Positions 38,288 through 46,503 of a stretch of DNA of 64,000 nt are shown here, in pieces. The notes under the pieces were generated by a model. It saw only the letters and a program-made list of their open reading frames with translations. It did no database searches and was not told where the DNA came from. The stretch comes from Achromobacter marplatensis. GTDB taxonomy: Bacteria; Pseudomonadota; Gammaproteobacteria; Burkholderiales; Burkholderiaceae_B. The number at the start of each line of letters is the position of its first letter. The first letter of the stretch is position 1. The DNA lies in assembly GCF_002209535.1 (NCBI RefSeq), contig NZ_NJIG01000001.1, positions 310,001 to 374,000 on the forward strand, written 5' to 3'. A program made the position numbers and the translations under genes.

Positions 38288-39096
38288 GCCAACCCGATGT
38301 CTCCCAGGCGGTGCCGGGCCGGCCCAGCCCGGTCCGCTATGACTCCGGCCGGCTCAGCCCCGGCGTCACGCCCGCCAATAGCAATACCCGCATTTCCGCG
38401 GCGACCTTGCCGCGTCAGCCCCAGGCGCCCGTGGCGGCTGCCGGCAGCAACCTGGGCCTGAACTCCGACCGCCTGCGCCAGGCGATGGTGCAGCGTCTGC
38501 GCAGCCAGGGCGTCACCGACGAGCGCGTCCTGAACGCCATGTCCGCCGTGCCGCGCCATCTTTTCGTCGATGAAGCGCTGGCCAGCCGCGCGTATGAAGA
38601 CGCCGCCTTGCCCATCGGCCATTCGCAGACCATCTCGCAGCCCTGGGTCGTGGCACGCATGATCGCCGCCGTGTGCGAAGACCGCACGCCAACCCGTGTA
38701 CTCGAAGTGGGTGCGGGCTGCGGCTATCAGGCGGCGGTGCTTGCGCAGTTCGTGCGCGAGGTCCATTCGATTGAACGCATCCGCGGGCTCTACGAGCTCG
38801 CGCGCGAGCATCTGCGCGCCTTGCGGCTGACCACTCGGATTCGACTGATCTATGGCGACGGCACCTTGGGCCTGCCCGGCGTGGCCCCGTTCGATGCTAT
38901 CGTTGTGGCTGCCGCTGGCCTGGCCATTCCGCAAGCGCTGCTCACGCAGCTTGCGCCGGGTGGACGCCTCATCGCTCCCGAAGGGGGCTCGAACCAGCGC
39001 CTGGTGCTGATCGAACGCACTGGCGCGGCCAGCTGGAAACGAACTGAATTAGAGGCCGTGCGCTTTGTGCCGCTACGCGCCGGAATACAATCTTGA
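38272..39096 (+). CDS. pcm: protein-L-isoaspartate O-methyltransferase, N-terminally extended
   Basis: Pcm repairs isoaspartyl residues in aged proteins with S-adenosylmethionine. The enzyme occupies the last 215 residues: [57 protein letters not shown], the SAM loop [18 protein letters not shown], and [18 protein letters not shown]. Ahead of it lie about 60 residues rich in Pro, Ser and Ala not found in E. coli Pcm and probably disordered. The ATG at 38272 lies inside the end of surE. Confidence 0.93.
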   Translation: MRKRISQPDVSQAVPGRPSPVRYDSGRLSPGVTPANSNTRISAATLPRQPQAPVAAAGSNLGLNSDRLRQAMVQRLRSQGVTDERVLNAMSAVPRHLFVDEALASRAYEDAALPIGHSQTISQPWVVARMIAAVCEDRTPTRVLEVGAGCGYQAAVLAQFVREVHSIERIRGLYELAREHLRALRLTTRIRLIYGDGTLGLPGVAPFDAIVVAAAGLAIPQALLTQLAPGGRLIAPEGGSNQRLVLIERTGAASWKRTELEAVRFVPLRAGIQS

Positions 39097-39113
39097 GCAA
39101 ACAGGAGAAACGT

Positions 39114-39974
39114 ATGCTCAACGGGCAGTTGCAACTGACCGATATGACTATGGGCGCGTCCATGACGCGCCTGCGCCGCCCGCTCTTTATCGCGGGGGCG
39201 CTCAGCCTGGCCATTTTGGCCGGCTGCGCATCGAAAGGGACTCGTGCACCGGTGGTCGACATGACCGGCGGGCAACCCGCACCGGCGGCTCAGCCGGGCG
39301 GCAGCTATGTGGTCAAGCCGGGCGACACGCTCTACAAGATCGCCCGTGCCAACAATGTGGACATCGAAAGCGTCAAGCGTTGGAACAACCTCAGCGACCC
39401 CAACCAGATCTCGGTCGGCCAGGTCCTGAAGATGTCCGGCGGGTCGGGCGGCGGCGCGCAACCCGCGCCCATCGCCAGCACCAAGCCGCAACCGCGGCCG
39501 CTGGATCAGCCCGAAGCGCCGGTCGCATCGCTGCCTCCGCCTGATTCGTCGGCCACGCCGGCGCCTGCCCCGGTCGAGGTCAAGCCCTCGCCGCGCGCAG
39601 CGGATGCCAGCGTCATCAACTGGGCATGGCCCGCCAACGGCGCGATCGTGCAGACCTTCAACGCCAGCAGCAAGGGCATCGACATTTCCGGCGCGCTGGG
39701 CGACCCGATCACCGCCGCGGCGGATGGCCTGGTCAAGTACAGCGGCAACGGCGTGCGTGGTCTGGGCAACCTGATCATCGTCGAACACCAGAACGGTTTC
39801 ATCACCGCTTACGCGCATAACCGCGCCTTGCTGGTGAAGACGGGCCAGAACGTCAAGCGCGGCGCCAAGATCGCCGAGCTCGGCCAAAGCGACACCACGT
39901 CGCCGCGCCTGCATTTCGAAATCCGTCGCCAAGGCACGCCGGTCGACCCGATGCAGTACCTGCCCGCCAAATGA
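39114..39974 (+). CDS. nlpD: NlpD-type lipoprotein, LysM + degenerate M23 domain
   Basis: An outer-membrane lipoprotein that in E. coli activates the amidase AmiC during cell division. A lipobox (LSLAILAGC, acylated Cys) is followed by a LysM murein-binding domain (YVVKPGDTLYKIARANNVDI), then a Pro-rich linker, then an M23 (LytM) domain. In the LytM part zinc ligands are lost: the first reads KGIDI and the last LHFEI instead of HxxxD and HxH, so it is an activator not a hydrolase. ATG 39114 has a good AGGAG site, which would put 16 residues before the usual MTRLRRP; ATG 39162 is the alternative. The context surE-pcm-nlpD is classical. Confidence 0.92.
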   Translation: MLNGQLQLTDMTMGASMTRLRRPLFIAGALSLAILAGCASKGTRAPVVDMTGGQPAPAAQPGGSYVVKPGDTLYKIARANNVDIESVKRWNNLSDPNQISVGQVLKMSGGSGGGAQPAPIASTKPQPRPLDQPEAPVASLPPPDSSATPAPAPVEVKPSPRAADASVINWAWPANGAIVQTFNASSKGIDISGALGDPITAAADGLVKYSGNGVRGLGNLIIVEHQNGFITAYAHNRALLVKTGQNVKRGAKIAELGQSDTTSPRLHFEIRRQGTPVDPMQYLPAK

Positions 39975-40750
39975 CGCCAACCCTGGTATTCGACCTTGAA
40001 ACGATCCCCGACGCCGATGGGCTGCGCAAGCTCAACGGCTGGGGCGCCGAGGTACCTGACCAGGAAGTGGTCGAACGCGCGCTGACCGCCCGCCGCGAGG
40101 CCGTTGGCCACGATTTCCTGCCGCTGCACCTGCACAAGGTGGCGGTGGTGGGCTGCGTGTTCCGCGACGACCAGGGCTTCCGCGTCAAGACGCTGGGCCA
40201 GCCCGATGATCCCGAAGCCGCCTTGCTGGCCGGCTTTTTCAAGACCATCGAGCGCTACACGCCCAAGCTGGTGAGCTGGAACGGATCGGGTTTCGACCTG
40301 CCCGTCCTGCATTACCGCAGCCTGATCCTGGGCGTGCCCGCGCCGCGCTACTGGGACATGGGCGAAGAAGACCGCGACTTCAAGTTCAACAACTACATCG
40401 CCCGCTACCACACGCGCCATCTGGACTTGATGGACGTGCTGGCCAAGTACAACGGCCGCGCCAACGCGCCGCTGGATGACCTGGCCAAGCTGTGCGGCTT
40501 TCCCGGCAAGCTCGGGATGGACGGCAGCAAGGTCTGGGAGGCCTGGAGCACGGGCCGTGCCGACGAAGTCCGCGCCTATTGCGAGACTGACGTCGTCAAC
40601 ACGTGGCTGGTGTACTGCCGCTTCCGCTTCTTGCGCGGCGAACTGGACCGCACCGGCTACGACGCGGAAATCGCGTTGGTGCGCGACACGCTGTCCGCCA
40701 GCGACGCGCCGCACTGGAAGGAATACATGGCGGCCTGGGACGCGCCCTGA
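39971..40750 (+). CDS. DEDDy 3'-5' exonuclease (PolB-like)
   Basis: A 259-residue stand-alone 3'-5' exonuclease related to the proofreading domain of DNA polymerase B. Exo I is VFDLETIPD, Exo II SWNGSGFDLPVLHYR, and Exo III YCETDVVNTW, giving the four acidic metal ligands with Tyr. It probably acts on single-stranded nucleic acid. The ATG overlaps the nlpD stop by ATGA, so it is translated with nlpD. In E. coli this position is held by rpoS. Confidence 0.88.
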   Translation: MTPTLVFDLETIPDADGLRKLNGWGAEVPDQEVVERALTARREAVGHDFLPLHLHKVAVVGCVFRDDQGFRVKTLGQPDDPEAALLAGFFKTIERYTPKLVSWNGSGFDLPVLHYRSLILGVPAPRYWDMGEEDRDFKFNNYIARYHTRHLDLMDVLAKYNGRANAPLDDLAKLCGFPGKLGMDGSKVWEAWSTGRADEVRAYCETDVVNTWLVYCRFRFLRGELDRTGYDAEIALVRDTLSASDAPHWKEYMAAWDAP

Positions 40751-40916
40751 CGCGTTGCGCAGGGCTGGCGAGGACGAAGCACGGGGCCGGCAAGGCCCCG
40801 TCTTCACGTCTGGCGGATGCGCAATCGACTGAAACATGGATGGCGGGGACGAAACCCGGTTGAAACCGGGCGGATCGCACAATGGTCTCGCTTTCTTCAC
40901 TTTCAGGAGACACAAC

Positions 40917-41546
40917 ATGTCCCGATTCGCTATTCGCTCCAATTTGGCCGCTCTTGCATTTGTCGCCGCGACGGGCGGTCTGGTGGCCGGTTCCGTCATG
41001 GCTGCGCCGCCTCCTCCCGCTGATGGTGGCCCGGCCGCCATGCACCACGGCCCGCGTGGCGAATTCCACAAGGGCATGCGCGACGGCCTGTTCATCCCCG
41101 GCATCGGCCCCGTCTCCAAGGCGCAGGTCGATCAACTGAAGCTGGATGACAAGCAGCAAGCGCTGTTCAAGACCGCGCAGGACGGCCAACGCAGCCTGCA
41201 CGAAGCCATGCGCGCCTCCGGCGGCAAGCGCCACGACCTCTTGAAGTCCCAGTTGGACAGCGGCAAGCTGGATCCGCGCGCCCTGATGGCGCAATCGGAC
41301 CAGACGCGTGACCAGTTCCGTGCGCAGGGTCAACAGGTGCGTGACCAGTGGCTCGCCGTCTGGGACAGCCTGAATGACACGCAGCGCGGCCAGGTGACAA
41401 AGCTGGTGAAGGACCGCGAAGCCAAGATGCAGGAGCGCCACGCCAAGATGGAAGGGCGCCATGGCGGCAAGGGCCGCGGCGCGCCGCCTGCTCCGCCGGC
41501 TGCCGGCGACGTTCCCCCGCCGCCGCCCCCGCAGTCGGCCAGCTAA
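40917..41546 (+). CDS. periplasmic Spy/CpxP-like protein
   Basis: A 209-residue secreted protein with a signal peptide (SNLAALAFVAATGGLVAGSV, cleaved near MAA). The mature part is helical, rich in Gln, Lys and Asp. It contains LKLDDKQQALFKTAQDGQRS and VWDSLNDTQRGQVTKLVKDR, which resemble the LTxxQ repeats of Spy and CpxP, followed by a Pro-rich tail. Function is likely as a periplasmic chaperone or stress sensor; this is inference. ATG is preceded by AGGAGACACAAC. Confidence 0.75.
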   Translation: MSRFAIRSNLAALAFVAATGGLVAGSVMAAPPPPADGGPAAMHHGPRGEFHKGMRDGLFIPGIGPVSKAQVDQLKLDDKQQALFKTAQDGQRSLHEAMRASGGKRHDLLKSQLDSGKLDPRALMAQSDQTRDQFRAQGQQVRDQWLAVWDSLNDTQRGQVTKLVKDREAKMQERHAKMEGRHGGKGRGAPPAPPAAGDVPPPPPPQSAS

Positions 41547-41587
41547 GCCTGCCCTACGTGGCGCCGGAAGGCGCTGCGGCCTGACGC

Positions 41588-41626
41588 AAAACCCCGGACG
41601 CGCATCGCGCGGGCCGGGGTTTTTTT
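41588..41626 (+). terminator. Rho-independent terminator after the Spy-like gene
   Basis: AAACCCCGG and CCGGGGTTT pair around a loop that itself contains CGCGC/GCGCG, followed by a run of T. Confidence 0.9.
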
Positions 41627-41708
41627 GCTGTAGGCGAGGGTACGGCGCTCCACTTTGGCGCAGATTCCCCGTTTTGACGCACGGGCCGCAAATGGAGGCG
41701 GAGCACCC

Positions 41709-41723
41709 GCACGCTTCTGGTGC
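41709..41723. promoter_or_regulatory. NtrC-like activator site
   Basis: GCAC-N7-GTGC (GCAC at 41709-41712, GTGC at 41720-41723) matches the dyad of NtrC sites. It is centred about 85 bp upstream of the predicted start of the sigma-54 promoter, within the normal range for an enhancer. Only one good copy is visible. Confidence 0.5.
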
Positions 41724-41775
41724 ATGGCAAGCGGTTTTCAACGGCCCGACAGCCGATTGTCACCCGCTTGAAACC

Positions 41776-41791
41776 TGGCATGGACATTGCT
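41776..41791 (+). promoter_or_regulatory. sigma-54 (-24/-12) promoter of the porin gene
   Basis: TGGCATG-GACA-TTGCT agrees at nearly all positions with the RpoN consensus TGGCACG-N4-TTGCW. The invariant GG (41777-41778) and GC (41789-41790) are 12 bp apart as required. It predicts transcription from about 41802, with a small GTGAG/CTCAC hairpin at the 5' end of the transcript and a 90-nt leader to the TorF-type gene. Confidence 0.8.
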
Positions 41792-41892
41792 TATTGGAAA
41801 GTGAGCCGGTAACTCACCGCTGCAAAGCCGGTCAGAGGGATGCGCCGCGAGGCCGTCCTCCTCCTCGTTAAATCCGATCAGGACTCCGCACC

Positions 41893-42645
41893 ATGAAGAA
41901 GACGTTGCTAGCCTTGCCCTTTGCGCTTGCCGCTTGTTTCGCCTCGACGGCCCAGGCTGAACCCACCGATCTGGGGGGCGGTTTTTCTCTTAGCGGCAAC
42001 GCCACCATTGCCAGCGACTACCGGTTCCGCGGTTACTCGCAGACCGACTTCCGCCCCGCAGTGCAACTGGGTATCGACCTGACCCACAGCTCCGGCTTCT
42101 ACCTGGGCAACTGGAACTCCAACGTCTCGAACTTCGTGTTCACCGACGGCAACCTGGAAATGGATTTCTACGGTGGCTGGAAGGGCGACGTGGGTGGCGG
42201 CTTCACGCTTGACGCCGGCGTGCTGCACTACTACTACCCGGGCTCCAGTTCGCCCAAGGGCGGCAACTACAACAATACCGACTTGTACGTGGGCGCGTCC
42301 TACGGCAACTACTCGCTGAAGTATTCGTACACGCCCAGCGACTTCTTCAGCACGCCGGACAGCAAAGGCACCTGGTACCTGGACGGCACGGCCACGTTCG
42401 ATCTGGGCGATGGCTGGGGCCTGCTTGGCCACTTGGGCTATCAGAAGCTGAAGAACCAATCGAACATGGACGGCGATTCGATTGGCCACTACGTCGATTA
42501 CAAGGTCGGCGTGACGAAGGACTTGAAGGGCTGGGTGCTGGGTCTGGCCGCGGTCGGGGCCACCAAGGACAACTGGCTGCCCACCAAATACGGCCACCCG
42601 TCGGGCCGTCTGGGCGCGGTCTTCTCGGTATCGCGCGCGTTCTGA
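41893..42645 (+). CDS. TorF-family putative outer-membrane porin
   Basis: A 250-residue outer-membrane beta-barrel. A signal peptide (KTLLALPFALAACFASTAQA) is followed by the family opening LSGNATIASDYRFRGYSQTD, repeating amphipathic strands (SSGFYLGNWNSNVSNF, FYGGWKGDVGGGFTLDAGVL), and a final strand ending in Phe, as needed for BAM insertion. In related genera such genes commonly precede glnK-amtB. Here no such genes follow, but the promoter has the sigma-54/NtrC form expected of nitrogen control. A strong terminator follows directly. Confidence 0.88.
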   Translation: MKKTLLALPFALAACFASTAQAEPTDLGGGFSLSGNATIASDYRFRGYSQTDFRPAVQLGIDLTHSSGFYLGNWNSNVSNFVFTDGNLEMDFYGGWKGDVGGGFTLDAGVLHYYYPGSSSPKGGNYNNTDLYVGASYGNYSLKYSYTPSDFFSTPDSKGTWYLDGTATFDLGDGWGLLGHLGYQKLKNQSNMDGDSIGHYVDYKVGVTKDLKGWVLGLAAVGATKDNWLPTKYGHPSGRLGAVFSVSRAF

Positions 42646-42687
42646 ATTGCAATCCGTGGCGGCGCCTTGAAAACGCGCCGGCCTTTT

Positions 42688-42743
42688 GGGGAATTGATGG
42701 AGACTGCCTGATGGGCAGTCCCCATCAATTCCCCTTTTTTTTT
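42688..42743 (+). terminator. very strong terminator after the TorF-type gene
   Basis: Arms GGGGAATTGATGG and CCATCAATTCCCC, extended inward by GACTGCC/GGGCAGTC, give a stem of about 20 bp. Nine T residues follow (42735-42743). It also overlaps the stop codon of the convergent Imm11-like gene. Confidence 0.95.
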
Positions 42744-43392
42744 AGAGCTCCGCTACGTCACGCAGCCGGACACCGTTCAACTTCGCCGCAACCAGGGCAT
42801 CAGACATCACCCGGTCGCAGATAGGAGAAGCACCCAAACGCTCTTGGCGAAAAATGTGGGCATCTGCCACGGCGTCTGCTTTGAAGATCAGACTCGCTCC
42901 ACCCACCACGCTGTACAGCTTTACGTCCTGGCCAGTCTGGGGGTCGTGCTCAAGCTTGATCTTCATCCGCGATCGGGCTTCGTCCAGTGCATTCAGTGTG
43001 CGCAGCACATTGCAGAGGTAGTACTGCGGACCGGGAGAGCCGTCGGCAAGGGTGAAGTCGCATGGGACGAATGCGAATGCTTCGGGGTCTACACGCAGGA
43101 ATACCTGTCTGAGTGCCTCGGAGACAACCCAGATGCCTGCCAGCACTTCAAAGTCGCGCGGTAGCCCCCCTTTGTCCGGCACGAGCACCAGATGTGGCCG
43201 CTCGGGATACTGATCGGGTTCGCCAGTCGGTCGCTCGACAATATTCATGCTGGGGTGGATCAGTGCGTCTTCGTTCGCAAACTCCAGCCCCGAAACCTGA
43301 CCATTACCTCCGAGGCTTGGATCAATGAGAAAGAACCTGCCTTTGCAGGACTCGGTATCAACTGAAACGGGAATGGCGGTCTGCTCGTTCAT
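42742..43392 (-). CDS. Imm11-like (DUF1629) immunity-type protein
   Basis: A 216-residue cytoplasmic protein resembling the DUF1629/Imm11 family, which groups with immunity proteins of polymorphic toxin systems. The readable family part is the C-terminal half: YYLCNVLRTLNALDEARSRM, then SLIFKADAVADAHIFRQERL and the closing CDRVMSDALVAAKLNGVRLR. Upstream there is VSEALRQVFLRVDPEAFAFV. The sequence is less GC-rich than its neighbours, hinting at acquisition. No toxin, VgrG or PAAR gene is adjacent, so it is an orphan. Assignment is from memory of the family pattern. Confidence 0.62.
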   Translation of the reverse strand: MNEQTAIPVSVDTESCKGRFFLIDPSLGGNGQVSGLEFANEDALIHPSMNIVERPTGEPDQYPERPHLVLVPDKGGLPRDFEVLAGIWVVSEALRQVFLRVDPEAFAFVPCDFTLADGSPGPQYYLCNVLRTLNALDEARSRMKIKLEHDPQTGQDVKLYSVVGGASLIFKADAVADAHIFRQERLGASPICDRVMSDALVAAKLNGVRLRDVAEL

Positions 43393-43498
43393 AGGTTTCT
43401 AAAATGGAGAGGGGGTGAAAAGGTTCCCGTGGGTGGGCTTATCGTAGCCGCGGGCTGGCGAGGGGCAAGGATGGCCCGAACTGAGACAGTTGGGGTGC

Positions 43499-44374
43499 TC
43501 ACCGAATGCCGCTAGGCCTGACGCTGCCGTGTTCGCGGTAGGCAGCTGCGATCGTGCGCAACGCGTCGCGCGACCGCGAGTCCGTCAGCGTCGAGTGCAG
43601 CGTGATGCGGGAGGCGGGCAGGGCGGGCAACGAAAAGCGTGCGCCGACTTCGATTGTGTCGGCCGGCGCCAGGCGGCAAGCCAGGGCGCCGATCGCCAAG
43701 CCGGCCGAGACCGCTGCCATGACGGCATAGCCGCCGCCTACGAAGACCTCGTTCCACGCGATCTCGTTCCGATCCAGGGCCTGGATTGCGGTGTTGCGGA
43801 CCTGGCAGCAGGGCATCAAGGCAGCCAGCCTGAGCGGTTCGCCGGTGCGCCATTCAAAGCTCGGGGCGGCGAACCAGCCGAAATGTTCGGGCCCGAGGTC
43901 TTCGCCGTCGCGGCGGTCATCCTCCTGGCCGACGATCACGGCTTCCAGGTCGCCATTGTCGAATGCGTCCAGCAGCGTGTGTGAATTGTCCAGCCGGACC
44001 TCGATGCTCAGCGCCGGATCGCGTTCGTGCAGCCGGGCCAGCAAGGTCGGGGTTTCCGGCCCCGCGATGTGGGAGGCGATGCCCAGCCGGAAATGCCGCC
44101 GTTCGGCGTCCAGCAACGCCAGCGCGCGGTCGTGCGCGGCCAGGAATTCGCGCGCCCCGTTCACGAAGGTTGCGCCCTGCGCGGAAAGCCGCACGTGCCG
44201 CGGCGTCCGTTCGATCAGCTTCTGGCCCAAGCGGTCTTCCAGGCGTTTGAGCCTGACGCTGATCGCGCCTTGGGTCGTGCCCAGGGCGTCCGCCGCTTTC
44301 GTGAAGCTTCGAAATTCCGCGATGCTCACGAAGGCCTGGACGGCGTCCACATCCAGCGTAGGCTTGGTCATCAT
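43499..44374 (-). CDS. LysR-family transcriptional regulator
   Basis: A 291-residue LysR regulator. The helix-turn-helix is AVQAFVSIAEFRSFTKAADA followed by LGTTQGAISVRLKRLEDRLG, then the effector domain (LGIASHIAGPETPTLLARLH onward). It is divergent from a 14-helix MFS exporter, with 97 bp between the starts, so it probably controls that gene. Two adjacent ATGs (44374 and 44371) are both possible starts. Confidence 0.93.
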   Translation of the reverse strand: MMTKPTLDVDAVQAFVSIAEFRSFTKAADALGTTQGAISVRLKRLEDRLGQKLIERTPRHVRLSAQGATFVNGAREFLAAHDRALALLDAERRHFRLGIASHIAGPETPTLLARLHERDPALSIEVRLDNSHTLLDAFDNGDLEAVIVGQEDDRRDGEDLGPEHFGWFAAPSFEWRTGEPLRLAALMPCCQVRNTAIQALDRNEIAWNEVFVGGGYAVMAAVSAGLAIGALACRLAPADTIEVGARFSLPALPASRITLHSTLTDSRSRDALRTIAAAYREHGSVRPSGIR

Positions 44375-44376
44375 CT

Positions 44377-44398
44377 ATCCGAAATTGTTGTTTCTGAT
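44377..44398. promoter_or_regulatory. LysR-type operator candidate
   Basis: ATCCGAAA-N6-TTTCTGAT is an inverted repeat with one mismatch lying directly upstream of the LysR start in the divergent spacer. It has the T-N11-A spacing typical of LysR boxes. It is the likely autoregulatory site. Confidence 0.5.
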
Positions 44399-44471
44399 AT
44401 ATCCAAGCATAGCATTGTGGAATAGACGGCGGGCGCCTACCATGCGTGCACCTTAGTCTGGATGCTCACTC

Positions 44472-46025
44472 ATGACCGCCGTCTCTTCGCGCCGGGGCAA
44501 GCTCGCCCTGGCCTCCATCTGCCTTTCCGCACTGATGCTGGGCCTGGAAATATCCAGCGTGCCGCCAGTCCTGTCGACGATCGAACACGCCATGGGGGCC
44601 AGCTTCAGGCAGCTCCAGTGGGTGATGGCCGCGTACACCATCGCGATGACGACCATCCTGATGGCCACGGGCACGCTGGCCGATCGCTACGGGCGCAAGC
44701 GGCTATTCATGGTCGGCATCATTGCCTTCGGCGTGACCTCGCTGGTGTGTGGGCTGACGGAAGATATCCAGGTCCTGATCGTGGCGCGCTTTCTTCAGGG
44801 GCTGAGCGCCGCGATGATGCTGATCTGCCAGGTGGCGATCCTGTCCAGCCAGTTCCGCGACGGCCGTGAACGGGGCGCCGCGTTCTCATGGTGGGGCATC
44901 GTCTTCGGCGTCGGCCTGGGCTTCGGGCCGATCGTGGGCGGCGCCATCCTAGCGCTGGCGAGCTGGGAATGGGTTTTCCTGGTGCACGGCGGGTTGGCGG
45001 TGATCACCTTGGTCCTGGCCTGCGCCGCGGTAGAGGAATCGCGCGATCCGCAAGTGCGGCCCCTGGATATCGCGGGCATCCTGACGCTTTCCGTCGCGGT
45101 GTTCTGCCTGGTGTTGTTCGTCACGCAAGGTCCGGTGCTGGGCTTCGGAAGCCCGGTGGCATTGGGCATCATCGGCCTGTCGGTCGCCAGCTTCATCGGC
45201 TTCATCGCCGCCGAGAAAAGCAGCCGCCACCCCATGATCGATTTCGCCGTGTTCCGCAACCGCAACTTCTCCGGCGCGCTCGCGGGTTCGGTAGGGATGA
45301 ATCTCAGCTTCTGGCCATTCATCATCTACCTGCCGATCTATTTCCACGGCGGGCTGGGCTACGACAGCGTGCAGACCGGCTTGGCGCTGCTGGCCTACAC
45401 CTTGCCCACGCTCTTCATGCCGCCGGTCGGTGAAAAACTGTCCTTGCGGTATCACCCGGGATTCGTGATTCCCGCTGGCTTGAGCCTCATCGGTTCAGGT
45501 TTCCTTCTGATGGCGTTCGGCAGCCATTCTTCGCAACCGGGCTGGTGGATCCTGCCGGGCTGCGTCGTCGCCGGCATGGGCCTGGGGCTGACGAACACGC
45601 CGGTGGCCAACACGATCACGGCCGCGGTCTCGCGCGAGCGGGCCGGGATGGCGTCGGGCGCCGACATGAGTGCACGGATGACGTCCCTGGCCTTCAGCAT
45701 CGCCTTGATGGGCTTGGTCCTGGTCGAGGGCGTCATGGCGTACTTGACGCAAGCGTTGGCTGTGTCCGCCGGGCCGGGGCTGCGCCTCTTTGCAGAGAAG
45801 ATTGCCGCCGGCGACCTGGCCGTGCTGGAGCACGAGGCGCTGTTCTCGCACCTGAGCCAAGGGGCTGGCGCGTTGCAGGCCGCGCTCTTGTCCGGGTTTG
45901 GATGGGTGATGGCGTATGGCGCCGGCAGCGCGTTCGTTTTTGCCGTGATCAGCCTGCTGGCGTTCTCGCCATGGAAGGCCCGCGTGTTGCCCGATTCCGC
46001 GCTCACGTTGCGGGAAACTCGATAA
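44472..46025 (+). CDS. MFS drug-type exporter, 14 TM (DHA2)
   Basis: A 517-residue proton-driven exporter of the DHA2 family (EmrB/QacA type). Motif A is GTLADRYGRKRLFMVG, and motif C is GIVFGVGLGFGPIVGGAI (the antiporter G-x8-G-x3-GP-x2-GG pattern). About 14 helices can be counted. It is divergently paired with the LysR gene, a frequent arrangement for inducible efflux pumps. Substrate is unknown. Confidence 0.9.
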   Translation: MTAVSSRRGKLALASICLSALMLGLEISSVPPVLSTIEHAMGASFRQLQWVMAAYTIAMTTILMATGTLADRYGRKRLFMVGIIAFGVTSLVCGLTEDIQVLIVARFLQGLSAAMMLICQVAILSSQFRDGRERGAAFSWWGIVFGVGLGFGPIVGGAILALASWEWVFLVHGGLAVITLVLACAAVEESRDPQVRPLDIAGILTLSVAVFCLVLFVTQGPVLGFGSPVALGIIGLSVASFIGFIAAEKSSRHPMIDFAVFRNRNFSGALAGSVGMNLSFWPFIIYLPIYFHGGLGYDSVQTGLALLAYTLPTLFMPPVGEKLSLRYHPGFVIPAGLSLIGSGFLLMAFGSHSSQPGWWILPGCVVAGMGLGLTNTPVANTITAAVSRERAGMASGADMSARMTSLAFSIALMGLVLVEGVMAYLTQALAVSAGPGLRLFAEKIAAGDLAVLEHEALFSHLSQGAGALQAALLSGFGWVMAYGAGSAFVFAVISLLAFSPWKARVLPDSALTLRETR

Positions 46026-46053
46026 TTGCCTTTAATGGTCGCGCCATCGGCAT

Positions 46054-46075
46054 CGCGCAAAGGTATATTTGCGCG
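46054..46075. promoter_or_regulatory. 8-bp perfect inverted repeat upstream of the Imm51-like gene
   Basis: CGCGCAAA and TTTGCGCG flank GGTATA, giving a symmetric element that could be a repressor site or a short terminator of the MFS gene. There is no T-run beyond the second arm. Confidence 0.45.
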
Positions 46076-46130
46076 GTGTTGACCCATGCCGCCACCGGGG
46101 CGGCAGGCTATTCAAGGAGCTTTGAGCGCA

Positions 46131-46478
46131 GTGACCATCGATTTCGAAGAATCAATCAAGCCTTTTTCCTGGATGGAATACGAAGGCAGCTTTTCAGTCA
46201 TCCTCACCGTTGGGGAGTACAAGGAAGAGGTCTTCCGCCGCCGCAGGCAAGAGGGTTTTGTGGGTTCGGGCTACGACTGGGCGTCATTGGCGCTGGTCTT
46301 TCTGAATGAAAAAATGCCCGAGCTCTCTGAACAGATTGATTTTGATCCCGAAGCGGACACGTTCTGCGCCTATTCTTCCGACAGCGAAGCGCTGAAGGCC
46401 TTCATCGTCGGCTTCAAGGCCGCATGTGAAGACTGGAGGCAGATCCAGGACCTGTTCTCTCGGGCCGAGTTGGACTGA
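46131..46478 (+). CDS. Imm51-family immunity-type protein
   Basis: A 115-residue protein matching what I know of Imm51: FEESIKPFSWMEYEGSFSVI, the VGEYKEEVF segment, then GSGYDWASLALVFLNEKMPE, FDPEADTFCAYSSDSEALKA and the C-terminal EDWRQIQDLFSRAELD. Imm51 proteins neutralise effectors of polymorphic toxin systems. The start is probably GTG 46131, 11 nt after AAGGAG; a TTG at 46122 is too close to that site. No toxin gene is adjacent, so it is an orphan. It sits between two unrelated LysR/MFS cassettes. Confidence 0.72.
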   Translation: MTIDFEESIKPFSWMEYEGSFSVILTVGEYKEEVFRRRRQEGFVGSGYDWASLALVFLNEKMPELSEQIDFDPEADTFCAYSSDSEALKAFIVGFKAACEDWRQIQDLFSRAELD

Positions 46479-46503
46479 CCTTTGATCGACGGTGGGCGTC
46501 TCA

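Noticed and set aside
41700..41712. GCACC at 41703-41707 paired with GGTGC as an NtrC site
   Set aside because: Spacer would be 11-12 bp, too long; the inner GCAC-N7-GTGC fits the consensus spacing instead.
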